A DNA stretch of 28,408 nt, taken from the IMG/VR virus record IMGVR_UViG_3300027631_000101, positions 1-28,408 of that record, one strand, 5' to 3'. The stretch is from a virus. Under the pieces are notes generated by a model. That model had not been told where the DNA came from. It did no database searches and saw nothing but the letters and a program-made list of their open reading frames with translations. A program made the position numbers and the translations under genes. Positions within the stretch are counted from its first letter, which is position 1; each line of letters starts with the position of its first letter. Below, in pieces: positions 14,269 to 21,588 of this stretch.

Positions 14269-14874
14269 ATGATAAAGAAACGATTTAGAGAGTTTGTTGG
14301 TAGTGGTACACTCACGATATTCGATATCGATGAGACGCTGTTCCATACATATGCAAAGGTTGCCGTTGTCAAAGATGGCAAGGTTGTTCGAATGCTAGAC
14401 AACCAAGAGTTCAACACTTACAAGCGTAAGAAGGGTGAAACCTACGACTTCGGAGAGTTTGCTAACGCAGAAGTATTCCGCAAGTCATCGAAGCCTATCA
14501 CTCGTATGGTTGCTAAAACGAAAGCTATCTTTGCCAACTCTCGTAAGAATCCTCATAGTCGAGTGATTATCTGTACAGCACGAGCTGACTTCGATAACAA
14601 GGATATCTTCCTTCAGACGTTTCGAGATCATGGTCTACCTATCGATAATATCCATGTAGAACGAGCTGGTAACCTGAAGATCGACTCTTCGGCAGAAGCC
14701 AAGAAGATCATCTTCCGTAAATATATAAATACTAAGAATTACGTAAAGCTTCGGTTGTTTGATGATGCTCCTAGCAATCTTCAGGCATTTCTTTCGTTGA
14801 AGAAAGAGTTTCCTGATATTACGTTCGAAGCCTTCTTTGTAAATCCTGATGGATCGGTAAAAACAGTACGATGA
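14269..14874 (+). CDS. HAD-superfamily phosphatase
   Basis: A 201-aa HAD phosphatase. Motif I is FDIDETL (D19, D21), motif II ICTAR (T103), motif III lysine lies in SAEAKK (145/146) and motif IV is LFDDAPSN (D165, D166). The family hydrolyses phosphate esters through an aspartyl-phosphate; relatives include the phosphatase half of T4 polynucleotide kinase. The short cap suggests a large or polymeric substrate, but this is inference. There is no obvious SD, and the early-type promoter would start RNA at the ATG. Its stop overlaps the next gene (ATGA), a nucleotidyltransferase-like protein, so end repair of nucleic acid is one possible role. Confidence 0.85.
   Translation: MIKKRFREFVGSGTLTIFDIDETLFHTYAKVAVVKDGKVVRMLDNQEFNTYKRKKGETYDFGEFANAEVFRKSSKPITRMVAKTKAIFANSRKNPHSRVIICTARADFDNKDIFLQTFRDHGLPIDNIHVERAGNLKIDSSAEAKKIIFRKYINTKNYVKLRLFDDAPSNLQAFLSLKKEFPDITFEAFFVNPDGSVKTVR
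14724..14731 (+). promoter_or_regulatory. Possible internal late promoter TATAAATA
   Basis: An exact TATAAATA followed by CTA, very close to the longer T4 late consensus, lies inside the HAD gene. It could give late transcripts for the next two genes only. Chance in AT-rich coding DNA is possible. Confidence 0.35.
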
Positions 14875-16040
14875 CAAGTTTTAGAAATTTCCTTGCAGAA
14901 GAGCTTGACGAAACTAAGCTGAAGCATCTTGAGCATGCCGAAGATCACGTGATCAATGCTGGCCATGAAGGCTTTTCTCATGCCTATCACAATCTCAAAG
15001 ATGTGCATGACAGGTTGACAGGCAAGAAGAACGACACAAGAATCACCATGAAGTATGATGGTTCTCCTTCTGTGGTATTCGGTCGTCATCCTGAAACTGG
15101 TCGTTTCTTTGTAGCATCGAAGTCTGCCTTTAACAAGAATCCAAAGATCAACTATACGCTAGAAGATATCGAGCGTAACCATGGTCATGCCCCTGGCCTC
15201 GTATCGAAGCTACGAGCTGCTTTACAGCATCTTCCAAAGGTAACACCAAAGAAGGGTGTTTTCCAAGGCGATATCATGCACACTGCTGAGGACGTGCATG
15301 AATCTGATGGGCGTGTACACTTTACACCTAACACCATCACTTACTCTGCTCCGAAAAATTCAGCACATGGTAAGGCTGCTCTCAACTCGAAGATTGGCGT
15401 AGCTATTCATACCAAGTATAATGGTAAGAACCTCGAGGATATGCAAGCCGAGCACGGCGCTCAGCTAAATGACTTTGGATTGCACAAAGACGTGCATCTG
15501 ATTTCGACAGAACATCATCTCGATAACATCAAGTTCACGCCTCAGAATCGCGAGCGCTTTGCAAAGGCTATGACTGCAGCTGCAGCACATAACAAAAAGG
15601 CAAAGCCTGAAACTTATGAAGCTATCAAAGGCCATGAGATTCCTTTGAAAACTTACATTAATCATACTGTTCGTACTGGTACTAAGCCTAGCGTAGAAGG
15701 TTTCATGAACCACTACATGAAGGCACATCAGAAGAAGATCGAAGGTGTGAAGATGGCAGCATCGAAGGCATCTAAGACTGCTGCGATGGAATCAGACATC
15801 GGTCACGTTCAACGTAATCGTGCTCACTTTGAAAACGTTCTGAACCAGCACAAGCATCTGCAAAAAGCAAAGGATATTCTTGCGCATACGCTGTCAAGCT
15901 CTGCGGAGTTTGATCACAGCATTAACGGCAAGAAGTCGAAGCCTGAAGGATTCGTAGTAGTCAGACATAATCGTCCTACTAAAATCGTAGATCGCGCTGA
16001 ATTCTCGGCTGCCAATTTCAATAAGGTTAAAGCTCAATGA
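14871..16040 (+). CDS. KxDG nucleotidyltransferase-like protein (DUF6267-like)
   Basis: A 389-aa protein with ligase-type nucleotidyltransferase signatures: K61-Y-D-G64 with SPSVVF (motif I), FQGDIM (131-136, motif III-like), PEGFVVV (E359, motif IV) and TKIVD (K371, motif V). This order fits covalent nucleotidyltransferases (DNA/RNA ligases, capping enzymes). T4-like phages carry relatives as DUF6267 (from memory). The N-terminus, MTSFRNFLAEELDE, looks like a T4 capsid-targeting sequence (MKTYQEFIAEA in T4 internal proteins), with a gp21-type site after LAE. A histidine-rich middle separates motifs III and IV. ATGA overlaps couple it to both neighbours. Ligase activity is inferred. Confidence 0.8.
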   Translation: MTSFRNFLAEELDETKLKHLEHAEDHVINAGHEGFSHAYHNLKDVHDRLTGKKNDTRITMKYDGSPSVVFGRHPETGRFFVASKSAFNKNPKINYTLEDIERNHGHAPGLVSKLRAALQHLPKVTPKKGVFQGDIMHTAEDVHESDGRVHFTPNTITYSAPKNSAHGKAALNSKIGVAIHTKYNGKNLEDMQAEHGAQLNDFGLHKDVHLISTEHHLDNIKFTPQNRERFAKAMTAAAAHNKKAKPETYEAIKGHEIPLKTYINHTVRTGTKPSVEGFMNHYMKAHQKKIEGVKMAASKASKTAAMESDIGHVQRNRAHFENVLNQHKHLQKAKDILAHTLSSSAEFDHSINGKKSKPEGFVVVRHNRPTKIVDRAEFSAANFNKVKAQ

Positions 16041-16648
16041 AATCGATTCATATCACACAAGGACGATTCAATCCTGTTCATGCAGGCCACGAGATGGTCG
16101 TCAAGCATGTGATGGCAGCTGCCAAGAAAGAAGGCGCAGATCATAAGATCTTGACGACTGGATCTCATGATGCCAAGAAGAATCCTCTGACACCTGAGCA
16201 GAAGGTCAAGCACCTTTCTCGTGCTGTCAAGGGTGCACATGTAGAGGCGATGACGAAGGAACATCCGACTCTGCTCCATCAGATGTCGAAGCTGCACAAA
16301 GCTGGTTACACACACGTGACTATGCATGTCGGTTCTGATCGTGTTAAAGAGTTTCATGATTTACTTCATAAGTATAACGGTGCAGATATGAAGCACGGTC
16401 ACTACAACTTCAAGAGCATTAAAGTCAAGTCAGTAGGCGGTGAACGTAAAGAAGGCGGAGGTGGAATTGAATCTGCTTCTGGTACGGCTATGCGTAAGCA
16501 CGTTACTGCAGGTGATAAGGAATCATTCCATAAGATGGCACCATCGGGAATGAGTAAAGCCCACAAAGATGAGTTATATCACGATGTCCGCAAAGGCATG
16601 GGTGTGAACGAATCATTCATTGTCAGATTTAAAAACTGGATTAGTTGA
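16037..16648 (+). CDS. HxGH-class nucleotidyltransferase
   Basis: A 203-aa protein of the cytidylyl-/adenylyltransferase superfamily. GRFNPVHAGHE carries the HxGH motif (H15, H18), and SGTAMR (148-153) is the second, ISSTxxR-like motif. Members join a nucleotide to phosphorylated small molecules: NMN (NadM), pantetheine phosphate or glycerol phosphate. NMN adenylyltransferases are known in T4-like phages such as KVP40. The substrate here is not readable from motifs. The C-terminal MGVNESFIVRFKNWIS is an unusual aromatic tail. It is coupled to the preceding KxDG gene by ATGA. Confidence 0.85.
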   Translation: MKSIHITQGRFNPVHAGHEMVVKHVMAAAKKEGADHKILTTGSHDAKKNPLTPEQKVKHLSRAVKGAHVEAMTKEHPTLLHQMSKLHKAGYTHVTMHVGSDRVKEFHDLLHKYNGADMKHGHYNFKSIKVKSVGGERKEGGGGIESASGTAMRKHVTAGDKESFHKMAPSGMSKAHKDELYHDVRKGMGVNESFIVRFKNWIS

Positions 16649-16656
16649 CCTGTTAA

Positions 16657-16733
16657 AGTTTCCTTGTTATAAATAGATTTGCGGTTAGGCTACGGCAATC
16701 CCGTTTGTTTAACAGATAAGCCCAAGGGAAACT
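16657..16733 (+). promoter_or_regulatory. SD-sequestering hairpin flanking a late promoter (gene 16737)
   Basis: AGTTTCCTTG (16657-16666) pairs with CAAGGGAAACT (16723-16733) over 10 bp with one bulged G. The right arm contains the SD AAGGGA of the gene at 16737. The late promoter TATAAATA lies between the arms. RNA read through from upstream should hide the SD; RNA started at the late promoter lacks the left arm and should be translated. Confidence 0.65.
16668..16675 (+). promoter_or_regulatory. Late promoter TATAAATA for the virion block
   Basis: An exact T4 late core in a gap with no other signals, upstream of the large virion-type gene. The expected start is near 16681, giving a leader of about 56 bases with SD AAGGGA at 16724-16729. 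Confidence 0.8.
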
Positions 16734-16736
16734 CTG

Positions 16737-18893
16737 ATGGAAGATAAGAAGAATAAACCGGTTGATACGAAGCAGTTAAAAAAGCCAACCGGCACGTCTG
16801 TAACTGGCAAACCACTTGATGGCATCGAGATCCGTCCTCAGCTCAAAGGTCTCGGCAATCGCCAGCACAACGAGGATACCGTAGTCCTAACTGACACTCT
16901 CGCTGAGAAGAAAGCACTGACACTCGTTCAGCGCCAACGCAGAGCGCGTGCTCTTCGAGCTAAAGAGCCGAAGATGCAGAGAGCCAAAGAAGTTGCTCAA
17001 CACAAACTCGCCTCGGACGAAAAGCTAAAGGCTCGAGCAATTGTCAAAGCAAGAAACATGGTCAAGATGAGGTTTGCAGCTCGGAAGGGAACTCCTTATA
17101 CCGAGCTCACCACATCTGAAAAAATTCAAGTCGATAAGGTAGTCGATAAGAAGGTCAAGCTGATCAGAAGATTAGCTGCTCGCCTTCTACCTGCTCTTCG
17201 TAAAGCAGAAGTCAATCGTCTCGCTTCATTCCAATCGGGATCAAAAATCCAGCACGCGACTGCTGCCCCGGTCAACGAAGAATTCAATACAATCGTAGAG
17301 AGTCTTGACAATAAGACTTCTATGCAACTCGTTGACATTATCAACGATTCTATCGATGCTCTCAACGAGAATAATAACTCGATGGGTATCACGCTGAAGA
17401 GACTGCTAAGCGCTGTCCTTCCAGAAGACGTAGCAACTTCTACACTTATGAAAAAAGCCGAGAAGACCGGCATACCGTTCTCGACCCTCAGAGAGGTGTT
17501 CGAGCGCGGTTCTTTTGCGTGGGAAGACGACGGCAAAACTACGCAAGAACAGTTCTCATTCTCAAGAGTGAATAGCTACATTGCCAAAGGCAGAGCGTGG
17601 ACACTCGATGCAGATCTTCGCGAAGAGAAGGAAGTCAACGACAAGCTCGATAAAATGTTCGAATCCGCTTATCATACTGGCTTGAGTGCTTCGACTGCTA
17701 AGGCACGCGAATCTCACTGGAAAAAGATGGAAAAGTATTCTGATCGAGATCCACGTGCATATCAAGATGCGCCAGGTGACAAGGCAGCTCGTAAGAAAAA
17801 TATGCCTCAATCTGTACATACGAAGAAGTATCATGCGATGTACGGCGAAGAGATCGAGCAGCTGGTCAATGAAGCCTCTGACGGTCTTGCTGCAAAGGCC
17901 AGCAAATCAGGTGTTTCCTTATCTACTCTGAAGAAAGTGTATGCTCGCGGTGTTGCTGCATGGAACAGCGGTCACCGTCCAGGAACTACACCACAACAGT
18001 GGGGTATGGCTCGCGTAAACTCTTACATCACAAAGGGCAAAGGCACTTATCACGGCGCTGATAAGGATCTGCATGAAGATGATGTAAATGAAGGCCTATG
18101 GGCTAACATTCATGCTAAGCGTAAGAGAATTAAAGCTGGATCTGGCGAACGTATGCGTAAGCCTGGATCGAAGGGCGCTCCGACTGCCGCGGGTTTTAGA
18201 TCAGCACAAGAAGCAGTCGAAGATCAAGTAGGCAATCAGATTGCTGATACAGGAAGACATGGTAAAGTAAGATATGTCGGTGTAAGAACTGCTGCTCATA
18301 AAGAAACTGGTACACAAGAGCGTCAAGAAGTTCAGTATATTAAGCGTCATAAGATGCATACGAAAAGAGAGACTGACGCCGATCCGCAACAGATTCGTAT
18401 CGCTCAGGATCAGATCAAAAAGAAAGTGATCGACGAGTCGAACAACACGCCATACGTCAAGCCTTTCACAGAAAAAGGTAGTACAGAACAACGTGGTTGG
18501 AAAGCTTCGAACAAGCATGGCAAGGTAAAGTACTTTGGCATGGACTTCAAGGCTTCTGCACATAAGCATGCTGGAATCAATGAAGATACATCAGCAGATC
18601 GCGAAGTTGGTACGAAATCGCTCGTCAAGAAGTATCAAAAGGAAACTCCTGGACAGAAAAAAGCAGATCTGAACGAGTCGTTCAATATCGAGTTCGCCGC
18701 TGGAATTGGTGTAGGTCTGACTGCTAACGAATGTGGTATCTTCATCAAGCCAGGGTTCGAGATGCATCCTGATGTCGTAGAAGAAGATATCGAAAGAAGA
18801 GGCGACTTCAAGATGGTTAAAGTTCGCACTCCAAAAGGATATGTTTGGAAAAAAGTTCGCCGCGAAGTTGATATCGAGAGGGACGCAGAATGA
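16737..18893 (+). CDS. Large basic repeat protein, probable internal virion protein (DUF5824-like)
   Basis: A 718-aa highly basic protein. Residues about 55-165 are a helical lysine/arginine-rich region (RRARALRAKEPKMQRAKEVA) typical of virion proteins of T4-like phages (from memory). Two copies of a DUF5824-like domain follow at about 238-285 and 384-434, each ending RVNSYI-KG. Another short repeat, HGKV(R/K)Y(V/F)G, is at 508 and 594. The C-terminus is acidic, then basic. LAE and LNES motifs could be sites for the prohead protease. It is expressed late, behind TATAAATA and the SD-hiding hairpin. Packaging in the head is inferred from charge, repeats and neighbours. Confidence 0.8.
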   Translation: MEDKKNKPVDTKQLKKPTGTSVTGKPLDGIEIRPQLKGLGNRQHNEDTVVLTDTLAEKKALTLVQRQRRARALRAKEPKMQRAKEVAQHKLASDEKLKARAIVKARNMVKMRFAARKGTPYTELTTSEKIQVDKVVDKKVKLIRRLAARLLPALRKAEVNRLASFQSGSKIQHATAAPVNEEFNTIVESLDNKTSMQLVDIINDSIDALNENNNSMGITLKRLLSAVLPEDVATSTLMKKAEKTGIPFSTLREVFERGSFAWEDDGKTTQEQFSFSRVNSYIAKGRAWTLDADLREEKEVNDKLDKMFESAYHTGLSASTAKARESHWKKMEKYSDRDPRAYQDAPGDKAARKKNMPQSVHTKKYHAMYGEEIEQLVNEASDGLAAKASKSGVSLSTLKKVYARGVAAWNSGHRPGTTPQQWGMARVNSYITKGKGTYHGADKDLHEDDVNEGLWANIHAKRKRIKAGSGERMRKPGSKGAPTAAGFRSAQEAVEDQVGNQIADTGRHGKVRYVGVRTAAHKETGTQERQEVQYIKRHKMHTKRETDADPQQIRIAQDQIKKKVIDESNNTPYVKPFTEKGSTEQRGWKASNKHGKVKYFGMDFKASAHKHAGINEDTSADREVGTKSLVKKYQKETPGQKKADLNESFNIEFAAGIGVGLTANECGIFIKPGFEMHPDVVEEDIERRGDFKMVKVRTPKGYVWKKVRREVDIERDAE

Positions 18894-19183
18894 TCGGATT
18901 TAAGGAATTCATCACTGAGCGTGGCGAAGATTCGAAAGGTCACTTCATCGCCACCGAGAAGGGTGCAGGTATGACAGCGAAAGGTGTAAAAGCCTATCGT
19001 GCCAAGAATCCTGGATCAAAGCTTCAGACAGCTGTCACTGGCAAAGTAAAGCCTGGATCTAAAGATGCAGGTAGACGTAAGTCTTTCTGCGCTCGTATGA
19101 GTGGAGTCAAAGGTCCGATGAAAGATGAAAAAGGTAGACCGACTCGTAAAGCAATGTCATTAAGAAGATGGAAGTGTAACTAA
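18890..19183 (+). CDS. DUF6321-like small basic protein with capsid-targeting-like N-terminus
   Basis: A 97-aa, very basic protein. GAGMTAKGVKAYRAKNPGSK and SFCARMSGVKGPMKDEKGRP are the signature of DUF6321, a small family common in phages (from memory). It starts MIGFKEFITERGED, which fits the capsid-targeting pattern of T4 internal proteins and has an ITE cleavage-like site. The basic core would suit DNA binding inside the head. It overlaps the preceding gene by ATGA, and its stop adjoins the dps start. Function of the family is not established to my knowledge. Confidence 0.85.
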   Translation: MIGFKEFITERGEDSKGHFIATEKGAGMTAKGVKAYRAKNPGSKLQTAVTGKVKPGSKDAGRRKSFCARMSGVKGPMKDEKGRPTRKAMSLRRWKCN

Positions 19184-19620
19184 TGGAAGAGATTACAAAC
19201 CCTTTAAAGGTCGCGTTTGCAGACACCTATGCACTTTACGTGAAGGCTCAGAACTATCATTGGAATGTCGAAGGACCGATGTTCCCGATGTATCATGAAT
19301 TTTTTGGTAATATCTATGAAGAAGTTGGTGGTGCTATTGATCGTTTTGCCGAAGAGATTCGAGCCCAAAAATCTTATGCTCCGGCATCGTTCGGAAGATT
19401 CAATGAACTATCAACAATTGAAGATGAATCTCTTATTCAGTTACTTCCAATAACCATGGTAACTAATCTTTTCGAAGATAATAATCGAGTTCTTGCTTCT
19501 CTTCAACTTGCAAGAGATGCAGCAGACAAATACAATCAAAACGGTCTTGTTAACTTCCTTGAAGAGAGACTCGATCAGCACAACAAACACGCATGGATGC
19601 TCCGCGCATCGATGAAATAA
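19183..19620 (+). CDS. dps: Dps-family ferritin-like protein
   Basis: A 145-aa four-helix protein of the Dps family, which forms 12-subunit shells that oxidise and store iron and protect DNA. NYHWNVEGPMFPMYHEFF gives H26 and H38, and IDRFAEEIRAQ gives D53 and E57. The spacing (12, 27 and 31 residues from H26) is the same as in E. coli Dps H51/H63/D78/E82, so the ferroxidase site is complete. The lysine-rich N-terminal DNA-binding tail of E. coli Dps is missing. It lies within late virion-type genes, so protection of phage DNA or packaging is possible. Start and stop are tight against its neighbours. Confidence 0.93.
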   Translation: MEEITNPLKVAFADTYALYVKAQNYHWNVEGPMFPMYHEFFGNIYEEVGGAIDRFAEEIRAQKSYAPASFGRFNELSTIEDESLIQLLPITMVTNLFEDNNRVLASLQLARDAADKYNQNGLVNFLEERLDQHNKHAWMLRASMK

Positions 19621-19650
19621 TTTCATAAATAGATTTAAATTTACGGAGCA
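19598..19650 (+). promoter_or_regulatory. SD-sequestering hairpin flanking a late promoter (gene 19655)
   Basis: TGCTCCG (19598-19604, inside the dps gene) pairs perfectly with CGGAGCA (19644-19650). CGGAG is the SD of the gene at 19655. The late promoter CATAAATA and an ATGAAA-TAA-TTTCAT palindrome lie between the arms. The arrangement matches the one at 16657-16733. Confidence 0.6.
19624..19631 (+). promoter_or_regulatory. Late promoter CATAAATA
   Basis: CATAAATA just after the dps stop, with an expected start near 19637, upstream of the SD CGGAG. It would drive the repeat protein at 19655. Confidence 0.7.
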
Positions 19651-19654
19651 AAAA

Positions 19655-21580
19655 ATGTTAACGAATAAAATCACAGGATTCAGTGCTGATCTTCTTAATA
19701 CTGTTCGTAGTATTCTCGGAGAAGCGAAGAAATGTCCAGCTGACTGCGAGTGCGAAAAGTGCGAAGCAGAAGAGATGGAAGAAGGCCATATGCCTACTGC
19801 CGACGAACCGACTGATGCAAATAAAAAGACAGCGCAGAAGATTCGCGACATGATGGCCAAAGAAAAGAAGCCAGTCAAGGAAGAGACTAAAGAAGATCTT
19901 CCTTTTGAAGGTCCTTATAGAAAAACTGGTGAACGCAAGGACGAATACGGCAACAAAGTAAAGAATGTTGCTAAGCATCTTGCGAAGAAGGCAATGAAGG
20001 CTAACGAAGATTTAGAACATACTAACTGTGGAACTCCCGAATGCTGTGGTCAATGCGATACGCCTGGACAGATCGATGAGATTTCTGCAAAGACTGCAGT
20101 AAATGCTTATGCCAAGCGTAATGCCAAAGCATTCAACGACGGTCAATACGATGATGAAGCTGAAAAAGACTATAACAAGTTAGACAAACAAGGTGATAGA
20201 ATTCAAAGAAAGTTTGGTGACAAAACTGTTCGTAAAGCACAGAGTGCCGCTTATAAGAAGATCTTTGGAGAAGAAGTCGAAAATCTCGATGAAACTGCAA
20301 AGATCGTTGCTCATCTTCAAAAGCGTTATGGTGATAACATTCGTAAGAGCCATGTTCGCTCGGCAGCTAGCGATTTCGGTGTTGATGCAGCGAAGTTAGC
20401 AAAAGCAGTACGTACTAAGTTGGGCAAGAATATGCTTGGTGAAGAAGAGCAGATCGATGAGATCTCGAAGGGAACACTTGGTCGTTACATCAACAAAGCC
20501 AAAGATTCTATTGATATGGCTTCTTATAGACAAGGCCACAAAGAAGCTCATGGCAGTTCTTCGAAGCCACTTGAAAAGAAGTTGACAAAGCGTCATAAAG
20601 GTATTTCAACTGCAGTCAATAAATTGACCAAGGAAGCTTCTGGCGACCAACACATTGAAGTAACACACGCCGTTACTGGTCAAAAGAAAAAGGTTCCTGT
20701 TCATCCTGATAATGCTTTTAAAGCTCTAAACCATTATAAGAGTCTTTCGTCAACGAAGTCGGCTCGTATTGTTTCAGAAGAATCCGAGCAGATCGATGAA
20801 CTCTCAAAGGGAACAATGGGTCGTTACATCAACAAGGCTGCTACAAAAATGGGTAGTCAAGGTGTTACTGCTGGTCTGAAGATTGCTGCAGACGAAAAGT
20901 CAAGCAAGAACTTTAAGGATATGGGCAAGCGCGAAAAGGGTATCAAACTCGCCGTCAATAAGCTGACAAAGGAAGAGCAAGACTTCATCGACTCGCTGAA
21001 CGATGCTGATATCGAACAGATCGATGAGATCTCAAAGGGTGCTGCATTGAAGTATCTTTCTGCCAATAAGAAAGACGATACTAAGGCTCGTGAAACTGGC
21101 GATTATGACAGAATGACTAAGCGTATGCGTGGTACTGATATGGCTGTTCGTAAGTATACTGCTAAGCCAGGTTCTAAGTCTGTTCGTGTTCCTGCCACCG
21201 AAGAAGTAGAAATCACTGAAGCGCGCGGGCGTCCAAGAAAGGCTGGCGCCAAGGATTTCACGATCCATCCGAAGACAAAAGAAAAGCTCATGCATAATAA
21301 TCCTGAGCACATGAAAAAGATCGAAGCTCTTCAGAAGAACAAAGTTCTTGAGAAGCCAAAGATTGAAGCTGGTCAGCATATCATGAACCAGCTACAGAAA
21401 GCTAAAACATCGATGCTAGGTGGTAGCACGATTCACTTTACACATGGTGACTCGAAGCACGTTTCTGGTACTCATGCTGCAAAGCTTCTGTCTAAATATG
21501 CGGGCATGAAACCGAATGAGAAAGAAGACTTCCAAAAGAAGATCGGCCACTCACACGAACAACTAATGAAGCACGTATAA
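19655..21580 (+). CDS. Repeat protein, possible internal head polyprotein
   Basis: A 641-aa, lysine/glutamate-rich, mostly helical protein. After a cysteine-rich stretch (CPADCECEKCEAEE) come repeats headed QIDE(I/L)SK: residues 139, 266, 379 and 455, with a related ENLDET near 209. The copies at 20450 and 20789 are nearly identical in DNA over ~50 bases, so duplication is recent. Each head contains I-D-E, which fits the (I/L)-x-E sites of the T4 prohead protease gp21, so processing into smaller internal peptides is possible. The C-terminal ~100 residues are a separate region (GRPRKAGAKDFTIHPK). It is late, from CATAAATA with a hidden SD. A virion role is inferred. Confidence 0.78.
   Translation: MLTNKITGFSADLLNTVRSILGEAKKCPADCECEKCEAEEMEEGHMPTADEPTDANKKTAQKIRDMMAKEKKPVKEETKEDLPFEGPYRKTGERKDEYGNKVKNVAKHLAKKAMKANEDLEHTNCGTPECCGQCDTPGQIDEISAKTAVNAYAKRNAKAFNDGQYDDEAEKDYNKLDKQGDRIQRKFGDKTVRKAQSAAYKKIFGEEVENLDETAKIVAHLQKRYGDNIRKSHVRSAASDFGVDAAKLAKAVRTKLGKNMLGEEEQIDEISKGTLGRYINKAKDSIDMASYRQGHKEAHGSSSKPLEKKLTKRHKGISTAVNKLTKEASGDQHIEVTHAVTGQKKKVPVHPDNAFKALNHYKSLSSTKSARIVSEESEQIDELSKGTMGRYINKAATKMGSQGVTAGLKIAADEKSSKNFKDMGKREKGIKLAVNKLTKEEQDFIDSLNDADIEQIDEISKGAALKYLSANKKDDTKARETGDYDRMTKRMRGTDMAVRKYTAKPGSKSVRVPATEEVEITEARGRPRKAGAKDFTIHPKTKEKLMHNNPEHMKKIEALQKNKVLEKPKIEAGQHIMNQLQKAKTSMLGGSTIHFTHGDSKHVSGTHAAKLLSKYAGMKPNEKEDFQKKIGHSHEQLMKHV
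20069..21070 (+). repeat. In-frame repeats headed QIDE(I/L)SK
   Basis: Heads at 20069, 20450, 20789 and 21017, spaced about 381, 339 and 228 bases. The 20450 and 20789 units share GAGCAGATCGATGA and GGTCGTTACATCAACAA. A fifth, diverged unit is in the gene at 23445 (head at 23784). Confidence 0.8.
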
Positions 21581-21588
21581 GGTGTAAT

